NCBI GenBank assembly: GCA_963708545.1
Contig: CAVPUD010000101.1
Span: 1-31,574 of the forward strand
Reading direction: 5' to 3'
DNA from: Extensimonas sp963708545
GTDB lineage: Bacteria; Pseudomonadota; Gammaproteobacteria; Burkholderiales; Burkholderiaceae_C
DNA: 31,574 nucleotides
Position numbers and translations under genes: made by a program. Each line of letters starts with the position of its first letter. Positions within the stretch are counted from its first letter, which is position 1. The notes beneath the pieces are model-generated. The model searched no databases, was not told the DNA's origin, and saw only the letters and a list, made by a program, of their open reading frames with translations. Below, in pieces: positions 24,087 to 30,651 of this stretch.

Positions 24087-25187
24087 ATGATTTGGTTGTC
24101 CATGGTGGCCTTTTTCGTGGCCTGGCTGTCTTCGGGCTTGGTCGTGCGCTGGCTGCGCGGCCATGCGCAATGCTACGGCCACGATGTGCCGCAGCGCTTT
24201 CATTGGGGCGACGTGCCGCGGCTCGGTGGTGCGGCGATGTTGCTCGGCCTCGCTTGCAGCTGGCTGCTGGGCGTCTGGCATACCAGCGCCGGCAACGTCA
24301 GCAACTTGTACCTCGGCGGCTGGGTGGGCGCGTGGCTCGTGACGCTGCTGCCCGCGGTGCTCGGCGGCATCGCCGAAGACCTGACGCAGCGCCTGCCGGT
24401 GCGCTTTCGGCTGGCTCTGACCGGCGTCTCTGCGGTGCTCGCCGTTGCCTGGCTGGGCCTCGCCGTGCCGCGCCTGGGGCTGCCCTGGCTGGACGCACTG
24501 CTTGCCGCAGCGCCGTGGCTGGGCGCAGGCATCGCGCTGCTCGCGGTCGCGGGCCTGCCGCATGCGTTCAACATCATCGACGGCTACAACGGCCTGGCCG
24601 GCATGGTGGCGCTGATCGTGTGCCTCGCGCTCGCGCACGTGGCGCTGCAGGTGGGCGACCGCGCGCTCGCGGCGCTCATGGTGTCCACGGCGGCCGTGAC
24701 GGCCGGCTTTCTGCTGTGGAACTACCCGCGCGGCCTGCTGTTTGCGGGCGACGGCGGCGCCTACGTCTGGGGCGTGGTGATCGCGCTCGGGAGCATCGCG
24801 CTGGTGCAGCGCCACCCGCAGGTGTCGCCATGGTTTCCCATGCTGCTGCTCGTCTACCCGGTGTGGGAGACGCTGTTTTCGATCTACCGCAAGCTCGCAC
24901 GCGGGGTGTCGCCGGGCGTGGCCGATGCGCTGCACTTTCACCAGCTGATCTACCGGCGCATCGTGCGCAGCGTGTTCCATGACGACATTTCGCGGCGCAT
25001 GCTGATGCGCAACAACCGCACCTCGCCCTATTTGTGGGGCTTCACCATGCTCTCGGTGGCGCCGGCGCTGCTGTTTTGGGGCAATACGCCGGTGCTCATG
25101 GCGTTTTGCCTGCTTTTCGTCGTCATTTACGTGGCGGCCTACCTGTCCATAGTGCGCTTCAAGGTGCCGCCCTGGCTGCGGCGTTGA
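24087..25187 (+). CDS. Glycosyltransferase family 4, undecaprenyl-phosphate sugar-1-phosphate transferase (WecA/MraY superfamily)
   Basis: Integral membrane enzyme of 366 residues that would transfer a sugar-1-phosphate from a UDP-sugar to undecaprenyl phosphate, starting an O-antigen, capsule or related glycan. Signature cytoplasmic loops are GDVPRLGG near 41-48, AEDLTQRLPVR near 96-106, FNIIDGYNGLAGM near 161-173, FAGDGGAY, and the HFHQLIYRR loop corresponding to the HIHH region of WecA. About ten hydrophobic helices are visible. ATG at 24087 begins the first helix; the open frame upstream reads through the heptamer repeat and is not protein-like. The sugar cannot be predicted, and no other glycan genes lie nearby. 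Confidence 0.85.
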   Translation: MIWLSMVAFFVAWLSSGLVVRWLRGHAQCYGHDVPQRFHWGDVPRLGGAAMLLGLACSWLLGVWHTSAGNVSNLYLGGWVGAWLVTLLPAVLGGIAEDLTQRLPVRFRLALTGVSAVLAVAWLGLAVPRLGLPWLDALLAAAPWLGAGIALLAVAGLPHAFNIIDGYNGLAGMVALIVCLALAHVALQVGDRALAALMVSTAAVTAGFLLWNYPRGLLFAGDGGAYVWGVVIALGSIALVQRHPQVSPWFPMLLLVYPVWETLFSIYRKLARGVSPGVADALHFHQLIYRRIVRSVFHDDISRRMLMRNNRTSPYLWGFTMLSVAPALLFWGNTPVLMAFCLLFVVIYVAAYLSIVRFKVPPWLRR

Positions 25188-25257
25188 GCCCCCTTGCCGC
25201 CCTGGCGATGCGGCACAATTTGCGCCTTGTGCATCAACCACCGAACGGCCCGCCGCC

Positions 25258-26148
25258 ATGACTGACCTGCTCTCGATCTCCCCGCGCGACAAGGCAGAAA
25301 TCCTCGCCCAGGCGCTGCCCTACATCCGCAAGTTCCACGGCAAGACCATCGTCATCAAGTACGGCGGCAACGCCATGACCGACCCGGCGCTGCAGGCCGA
25401 TTTTGCCGAGGACGTGGTGCTGCTCAAGCTCGTGGGCATGAACCCCGTGGTGGTGCATGGCGGCGGCCCACAGATCGAGACGGCGCTGCAGCGGCTAGGC
25501 AAGAAGGGCGAATTCATCCAGGGCATGCGCGTGACCGACGCCGAGACCATGGAGGTGGTCGAATGGGTGCTGGCCGGCGAGGTGCAGCAGGACATCGTGG
25601 GCCTGATCAACCAGGCTGGCGGCAAGGCCGTGGGCCTCACGGGGCGCGACGGCGGCCTGATCCGCGCGCAAAAGCTGCGCATGCTCGACACCAAAGACCC
25701 GAGCATCGTGCACGACGTGGGCCAGGTCGGCGACATCGTGGCCATCGATCCCAGCGTGGTCAAGGCGCTGCAGGACGACGCCTTCATTCCGGTCGTCAGC
25801 CCGATCGGATTTGGCGAGAACAACGAGAGCTACAACATCAACGCCGACGTGGTCGCGAGCAAGCTCGCCGTAGTGCTGCAGGCCGAAAAACTGATGCTGC
25901 TGACCAACACGCCGGGCGTGCTCGACAAGGAAGGCCGCCTGCTCACCGACCTCACGGCGCGCGAGATCGACGCCCTGTTTGCCGACGGCACCATCTCGGG
26001 CGGCATGCTGCCCAAGATCGCCGGCGCGCTCGACGCCGCCAAGGCGGGCGTGCACGCCGTGCACATCATCGACGGGCGCGTGCCGCACGCGATGCTGCTC
26101 GAAATCCTCACCGAGCAGGCCTACGGCACCATGATCCGCAGCCATTGA
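25258..26148 (+). CDS. argB: Acetylglutamate kinase
   Basis: Phosphorylates N-acetylglutamate in arginine synthesis, 296 residues, amino acid kinase fold. Motifs are IVIKYGGNAM near 31-40 for ATP phosphate binding, VVVHGGGPQIETAL for N-acetylglutamate, QGMRVTD, NQAGGKAVGLTGRDG, and INADVVASKLA followed by LMLLTNTPGVLDKEG. SGGMLPKIAGALDAAKAGV closes the nucleotide site. The N-terminal helix ISPRDKAEILAQALPYIRKF suggests the arginine-inhibited hexameric form, which is inferred from the family. ATG at 25258 matches the family start. It is 70 bp after the glycosyltransferase and converges on dsbD. Confidence 0.96.
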   Translation: MTDLLSISPRDKAEILAQALPYIRKFHGKTIVIKYGGNAMTDPALQADFAEDVVLLKLVGMNPVVVHGGGPQIETALQRLGKKGEFIQGMRVTDAETMEVVEWVLAGEVQQDIVGLINQAGGKAVGLTGRDGGLIRAQKLRMLDTKDPSIVHDVGQVGDIVAIDPSVVKALQDDAFIPVVSPIGFGENNESYNINADVVASKLAVVLQAEKLMLLTNTPGVLDKEGRLLTDLTAREIDALFADGTISGGMLPKIAGALDAAKAGVHAVHIIDGRVPHAMLLEILTEQAYGTMIRSH

Positions 26149-26205
26149 GCGGCTCGGTTGCGCCGCCACCGTCCGCGCGGTGCCGCAGCGGTCTCTTCGT
26201 TACCG

Positions 26206-28581
26206 TTACGGCAGCGCCGCGCGCACTTCCTGCACGCTCAAAATCTCGCTGAACACATGCGGGGCCCGGCCCGGTGCGTAGAGCACGTAAACGGGCACGC
26301 CGCTGCGCCCGAGCTGCGCGAGCGCGGCGGTGATGGCCGGATCGCGCAGCGTCCAGTCGGCGCGCAGCAGTGCCACACGGCGCGCGGCAAAGTCGGCGAG
26401 CAGCCCGGCGTCGGAGAGCGTGGTGCGCTTGTTGAACTGGCAGGTCACGCACCACGCGGCGGTGAAATCGACGAACACCGGCTGGCCGCGCGCAAGCAGT
26501 TCGGCCACGCGCGCCTGCGACCATGGCTGCCAGGGGCTCGATGCGTCTGCGCCGCGCGCCACAGCGCCCGCCGCCCCCGCGTCCACGGGTTTGAGCACAT
26601 TTTGGCCAGTAGCGCCCATCAGTAAAGCGCCAGCAGCTATCAAAAAAGTTGCAAGCACGAGGCGCGTGCGCCCACGCAGCGTGAGCGCCCAGACCACGGC
26701 CGCGAGCGCCACCAGCAGCAGCAGCAGCGCGCCGGCGCCGTCTATGCCGGTTTGCTGGCCATGCACCCAGACCAGCCAGACCACCGTGGCAAACATGGGA
26801 AAGGCCATGGCATGGCGGAAAGTCTGCATCCATGCGCCGGGGCGCGGCAGCCAGCCGACCACCGCGGGCACCAGCGCTGCCGCGAGAAAAGGCAAGGCCA
26901 TGCCAAGCCCCAGCGCGGCAAACACCGCGAGCGCCTGCGCGGGCGCCAGCGCGAGCGCAAAGCCCAGCGACGCCCCCATGAAGGGCGCCGTGCAAGGCGA
27001 GGCCACGAGCACCGCGAGCAGGCCCGACAAAAAGGCATCCACCACCGGATGGCGCGCCTGCAGCGTGGCAAGGCGGCTGGGCACGAAGCCGCCGAACTCG
27101 AACAGGCCGGCCAGATTCAGGCCCAGCAGCGTGAACAGCGCCGCGAGCAGCGCCACCACCGCGGGCGACTGCAGCTGAAAGCCCCAGCCCAATTGCGCGC
27201 CCGCCGCGCGCAGGGCCAGCAGCAGGCCGCCGAGTGCGAGGAAGGACAGCAGCACCCCGCCCGTATAGGCGAGGCCCGCGAGGCGCTGCGCACGGCGCTG
27301 GCCGCCGTGCCGCGCCAGGCCCAGCAGCTTGATCGCGAGCACCGGGAACACGCAGGGCATCAGATTGAGCAGCAGCCCACCCAGCAAACCGCCGAGCAAG
27401 GGCGCGAGCAGCCCAGCGCCGGAAACCGCGCCGCCCGAGGCTGCGGCGGCGGGCGCGACGGCAGAGGCGAGCGCCGGCGAGGAAGGCAAGGCAGACGACG
27501 CGGCCGACGACGCCTGCGCCGCCTGCGCGGCCTGCGTTGCCTTATTGGCGGCGAGCGCGGCCGCCAGCGCGGCGGGCACTTCGGCGCGCTGCGGCGTGCT
27601 CCACTGCCCCTGCACCGTGGCCACGGCGCGCCAGGCACGCTGGGCGGGCGAGGCGCGCGGCTGGGCGGCGTCCGGCTGGGCGCCCGCGCCGGCATGCGCG
27701 CCCTCTCCTTCTGTTTGCGCAGCAGGCGTCAACACCAGCGCCAGCGCCGCGGGCGTGGGGCCGCGCTGCGGCGCCAGCGGCAGCTGCGCCGTCCAGACCG
27801 CACCGTCCCAACTCTGCTCCCAGGTCTGGCCCGCCAGCACGGACGGCGCCAGCACTTCGGGCGTCTCGGGCAGCAGCGCCAGCTTCTGGCCGCGCAAGTC
27901 TGCGGGCAGGCCTGCCACGCGCAGCAGCAGGCTTTCGCCTTCGACCTGCGCGCTGCTGGCGCCGGGCAGGGCGGCGGGCTGCGCCGCCTGCGCCTGCGCG
28001 AACGCCGCCGCGTTCAAGGCAATGGCGCCGCGCAGCGGCAGCTGCAGCGCAAAGTCGCCCTCCTCGGGGATGCACTCGACGCGGCACACGAGCCAGCTCG
28101 CATGCAGGCGCACAGGCAGCGTCTCCTGCCCGGCGGGCGCGACGGACGCAGCAAAGCCAGGCGCGATCTGCACCGGCACGGCCAGCAGCACCCGGCCTTC
28201 GTAACCGTAGTTGACCAGATCGCCCACGCGCAGCATGCGCGGTACGGGCCAGGCGACTTCGCCCGCTTGCAGGCCCGGCGGCAGCTGCCAGCGCAACTCG
28301 GTGGGCAGGCCGGAATCGCCGGGGTTTTTCCAGTAGGTGTGCCAACCGGGCTGGTGGCTGATCTGCAAGCCCAGCCACAGCGGCCGCCCCGGCGCCACGC
28401 CCTCGGGCGCATGCGCGAGCAGCTCGGCGCGCACGTGCGGCGTGCTCACGCTGGCGGCGCCCAGGGCGTCCTTGCGCGCACCGAGCTGCAAGGAAAATTC
28501 GGCATGCGCGCTCGCCCAGACTGCGCTGAGCGCTATCAAAAACAGGATGTGCAGAAGGCGCGACAACGAAGTGAAAGGCAT
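26206..28581 (-). CDS. dsbD: Thiol:disulfide interchange protein, DsbD/ScsB type
   Basis: Inner-membrane protein of about 791 residues that passes electrons from cytoplasmic thioredoxin to periplasmic thiol proteins. A signal peptide (HILFLIALSAVWASAHA) leads to an N-terminal periplasmic domain with the paired cysteines WLVCRVEC, C166 and C170, the ScsB-like arrangement. An Ala-rich low-complexity linker follows, then the membrane domain with LMPCVFPVLAIKLLGLA and VASPCTAPFMGASLGFAL carrying the redox cysteines. The C-terminal thioredoxin domain has FTAAWCVTCQFNK (cysteines near 711 and 714). ATG at 28581 starts the signal peptide. Two dispersed-repeat copies encode parts of the signal peptide and of the last membrane helix region. 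Partner proteins (DsbC, ScsC, CcmG) are not in the window. Confidence 0.9.
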   Translation of the reverse strand: MPFTSLSRLLHILFLIALSAVWASAHAEFSLQLGARKDALGAASVSTPHVRAELLAHAPEGVAPGRPLWLGLQISHQPGWHTYWKNPGDSGLPTELRWQLPPGLQAGEVAWPVPRMLRVGDLVNYGYEGRVLLAVPVQIAPGFAASVAPAGQETLPVRLHASWLVCRVECIPEEGDFALQLPLRGAIALNAAAFAQAQAAQPAALPGASSAQVEGESLLLRVAGLPADLRGQKLALLPETPEVLAPSVLAGQTWEQSWDGAVWTAQLPLAPQRGPTPAALALVLTPAAQTEGEGAHAGAGAQPDAAQPRASPAQRAWRAVATVQGQWSTPQRAEVPAALAAALAANKATQAAQAAQASSAASSALPSSPALASAVAPAAAASGGAVSGAGLLAPLLGGLLGGLLLNLMPCVFPVLAIKLLGLARHGGQRRAQRLAGLAYTGGVLLSFLALGGLLLALRAAGAQLGWGFQLQSPAVVALLAALFTLLGLNLAGLFEFGGFVPSRLATLQARHPVVDAFLSGLLAVLVASPCTAPFMGASLGFALALAPAQALAVFAALGLGMALPFLAAALVPAVVGWLPRPGAWMQTFRHAMAFPMFATVVWLVWVHGQQTGIDGAGALLLLLVALAAVVWALTLRGRTRLVLATFLIAAGALLMGATGQNVLKPVDAGAAGAVARGADASSPWQPWSQARVAELLARGQPVFVDFTAAWCVTCQFNKRTTLSDAGLLADFAARRVALLRADWTLRDPAITAALAQLGRSGVPVYVLYAPGRAPHVFSEILSVQEVRAALP
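26600..26647 (-). repeat. Dispersed repeat family, copy inside dsbD membrane domain
   Basis: Reads TTTTGGCCAGTAGCGCCCAT, then AAGCGCCAGCAGCTATCAAA on plus. It carries both halves of the repeat in the expected order. It encodes FLIAAGALLMGATGQN at the end of the last membrane helix, in frame, just before the thioredoxin domain. Confidence 0.6.
28521..28542 (-). repeat. Dispersed repeat family, half copy inside dsbD signal peptide
   Basis: TGCGCTGAGCGCTATCAAAA at 28522-28541 matches the GCGC...GCTATCAAAA half of the repeat. It encodes FLIALSA in the hydrophobic core of the signal peptide, the same FLIA peptide as in the membrane-domain copy. Confidence 0.45.
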
Positions 28582-28896
28582 GGGGGGCAGGCGGTGAATT
28601 TTCGGGAGCGTCGCGGCAGCGGCTCGGCTGCGGGCAAAAAACCGTGCGGCGTGCGATTTTGGAACAGGTGCCGATCCGCCTTGTGCCGTACGGGATTGTG
28701 GGGGATTCTCGAGGGTGGGGAAGGTGGTGAGGGGGCAAAGGGCGGATGCCGGGAGTTGCGCCCGGCGGGGCGCGCGAAACTCGCTGCGCTCGAACAATCG
28801 CGCGCCTTTTCCCGCCGGGCGCTGCGCTCCTCGGCGCAGGCAAAAGGGCCTGGAATGCCGCACGGGCCTTCGCTGCGCTCGGCCCCTGGCCCCCGC
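28582..28896. other. 315-bp intergenic region between holA and dsbD with structured repeats
   Basis: No gene is supported. The holA-proximal half is dense with inverted repeats, including the long hairpin at 28758-28822 and a GGGCC/GGCCC pair near 28846-28891, both containing CTGCGCTC cores. The dsbD-proximal half is plain sequence and should hold any dsbD promoter. An open frame extends dsbD upstream through this region to 28863, but it only translates the repeats (LFERSEFR) and is not believable. Confidence 0.6.
28758..28822. repeat. Long extragenic palindrome with GAGCGCAGCGAG loop
   Basis: GCGCCCGGCGGG at 28758-28769 pairs perfectly with CCCGCCGGGCGC at 28811-28822. GCGCGCGA at 28770-28777 pairs with TCGCGCGC at 28798-28805, and a CTTTT bulge separates the two stems. 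The 20-nt loop contains CTCGCTGCGCTCG. In total 20 base pairs form. No U-run follows on the transcribed minus strand, so it is not a classical terminator and may be an RNA-stabilising or REP-like element. Confidence 0.75.
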
Positions 28897-29952
28897 CTAC
28901 CTCGCCCCTTGCGCCAGCGTGCACACCTGCTGCGCCAGGCGCTGCAGCGCCTGCCAGCCGTCGGCGGGCCAGTCGGGCTGCGGCAGGCCCTTGACAATGC
29001 CATCGACCACGTGCGCGGCTTGCAGCCATTGCGCCAGGGTGGCTTCGCTCAGGCGCGGCAGCAGGCGCTCGAACAGGCGCTCCTTGGGGCCCCAGATGCG
29101 CTGTTCGCGCAGCACCATGGGCAGGGGACGGCCGGCATTAAGGGCGGCTTTGGCGCGGTGCAGCGCGCGGATGTCTTCGGCCAGCGCCCAGTGCACGAGC
29201 ACCGCGGCCTCGCCTTCGGCCTGCAGGCCGTCGAGCAGACGCTGCACGCGCGCGGGCTGGCCGCCGAGCACGGCTTCGCTGAGCTGGAACACGTCGTAGC
29301 GCGCGACGTTGAACACGGCCTCCTGTACCTGCGTGAACGTGAGCTCGCCCGGCGGGTAGAGCAAGCCGAGCTTTTGCACCTCTTGGTGCGCGGCGAGCAG
29401 ATTGCCTTCGACGCGGTCGGCAAAGAGCTGCAGCGTGCGCTGCCCAGCCTCGCCCGCGGCCACGCGCTGGCCTTGCTGCTGCAGGCGCTGCGCTATCCAT
29501 TGCGGCAGCGCAGCGCGCGCGATGGGGTCGATCTGCACGGTGACGCCGTGCGCCTCGAGCGCGCCGAACCAGGCCGTGCTTTTGGTGGCCTTGTCCAGGC
29601 GCGGCAGGTGCACGAGCGTGAGCGTGCCGCCGCCGTCCTGCGCCGCGGCGGCGAGTTCCTGCAAGGCCGCGGCGCCCTCCTTGCCGGGCTTGCCCGAGGG
29701 GATGCGCAGCTCGACGATCTGCCTGTCGGCGAACAGGCTCGGGCTGTTGCCCGCAGCGCGCACGCTGCTCCAGTCGAAGTGCGCACCGCTCACGGTGAAC
29801 ACGCTGCGCTCGCTGTAGCCGCGCGCGCGCGCCGCGGCGCGGATGGCGTCGGCGGCCTCCTGCAGTTGCAGCGGCTCGTCACCGTGCAGCGTGTAGAGCC
29901 CGCGCAGGCCTTTTTGCAGGTGTGCGGCGAGCTGGTTCAGGGCGAGCTGCAT
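28897..29952 (-). CDS. holA: DNA polymerase III delta subunit
   Basis: Clamp-loader wrench subunit that opens the beta clamp, 351 residues. The sequence matches HolA across its length: LRGLYTLHGDEPLQLQEAADAIRAAA near 15-40, SLFADRQIVELRIPSGKPGKEG near 71-92, and the C-terminal collar-like helices IWGPKERLFERLLPRLS. Delta subunits lack a functional Walker A motif and none is seen. ATG at 29952 matches the usual MQL start. It follows lptE by 73 bp on the same strand, the common leuS-lptE-holA order. Confidence 0.93.
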   Translation of the reverse strand: MQLALNQLAAHLQKGLRGLYTLHGDEPLQLQEAADAIRAAARARGYSERSVFTVSGAHFDWSSVRAAGNSPSLFADRQIVELRIPSGKPGKEGAAALQELAAAAQDGGGTLTLVHLPRLDKATKSTAWFGALEAHGVTVQIDPIARAALPQWIAQRLQQQGQRVAAGEAGQRTLQLFADRVEGNLLAAHQEVQKLGLLYPPGELTFTQVQEAVFNVARYDVFQLSEAVLGGQPARVQRLLDGLQAEGEAAVLVHWALAEDIRALHRAKAALNAGRPLPMVLREQRIWGPKERLFERLLPRLSEATLAQWLQAAHVVDGIVKGLPQPDWPADGWQALQRLAQQVCTLAQGAR

Positions 29953-29962
29953 GGCAGAAAAT

Positions 29963-30025
29963 AAAGAGCCAAATCGGCCTCTAGCCCAGTGAATACGTGC
30001 ACTAGTAGCTACTTAAAAAGTAGCT
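29963..30025 (+). repeat. Dispersed repeat family, intergenic copy between lptE and holA
   Basis: GAGCCAAATCGGCCTCTAGC at 29966-29985 is nearly identical to the uvrD copy. It is followed by CTAGTAGCTACTT and a perfect hairpin AGCTACTT/AAGTAGCT with an AAA loop near 30007-30025. This is the only copy in the window outside a gene and it fills almost the whole lptE-holA gap. No terminator U-run follows on minus. Confidence 0.7.
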
Positions 30026-30646
30026 TCAAGGCATGCGCACCGCGGCCAGCCGGCGCATGAGCTGCTGCACGACGTCGGTCTGCATGGTGCGCTGCAGCAG
30101 CGCTTCTTCGGCCTCCTTGGCGAGCGCGATGGATTCGCTGTAGCTGATGTCGCGCTTTTGCAGCAGTTCGGTGGGCGCAACCAGCTCGACGCCCGTGGGC
30201 GTGCGCAGCCGGAACTGCACGCGCAGGCGCAGCTCGAGCTCGCGCACCTCGCCCGAGGCGTTGCGGCCCACGACGACGCGCTCCTGGCGCGCCGACAGCA
30301 GCTCGAGGATGACCTCGGCCGTGGGCATGGCGGCCGGGTCGGTCACGAGTTGCAGGCTGCTGCCCGAGGATTCGATGGTGCGCTGGAGCTCGCGCGCCAG
30401 CGGCATGCCCGGCGGCGCCATGATGTAGAGCGAGCGGAAGGCGAACTCGGGCACGCCGCGCAGGCGAAAGCCGCAGGCCGAGAGCGCGAGTGCGGGCGCT
30501 ACCGTGGTGGCGAGCGTGCCGGCCAGGCCGAGCAGACGCCGTCGGCGAGGATTCGGCGCGGCGGCCAAATCCGACACGGCCGGCGCAGCGGATGCAGCTT
30601 TGGGCGCATCCGTGGGCGCAAGAGGCGGGTTGTGCAGCGTGCGCAT
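30026..30646 (-). CDS. lptE: LPS-assembly lipoprotein LptE
   Basis: Outer-membrane lipoprotein that plugs and helps assemble LptD for lipopolysaccharide delivery. The lipobox ALSAC places the lipidated cysteine near 58, followed by the family's GFRLRG start. LELRLRVQFRLRTPTGVELVAPTELLQKRDISYSES and DVVQQLMRRLAAV are typical LptE segments. From the ATG at 30646 the protein is 206 residues and has about 33 residues before the RRRRLLGLAG n-region, longer than normal. GTG near 30577 or a following TTG are possible later starts. The ATG lies 5 bp after the leuS stop, suggesting coupling. Confidence 0.88.
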   Translation of the reverse strand: MRTLHNPPLAPTDAPKAASAAPAVSDLAAAPNPRRRRLLGLAGTLATTVAPALALSACGFRLRGVPEFAFRSLYIMAPPGMPLARELQRTIESSGSSLQLVTDPAAMPTAEVILELLSARQERVVVGRNASGEVRELELRLRVQFRLRTPTGVELVAPTELLQKRDISYSESIALAKEAEEALLQRTMQTDVVQQLMRRLAAVRMP

Positions 30647-30651
30647 GGCGT

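Noticed and set aside
26752..29964. A plus-strand open frame of over 1000 codons spanning dsbD, the intergenic region and holA
   Set aside because: It is antisense to two clearly recognisable genes, is rich in Arg, Gln, Ala and Gly as expected of GC-rich antisense reading, and has no family resemblance.
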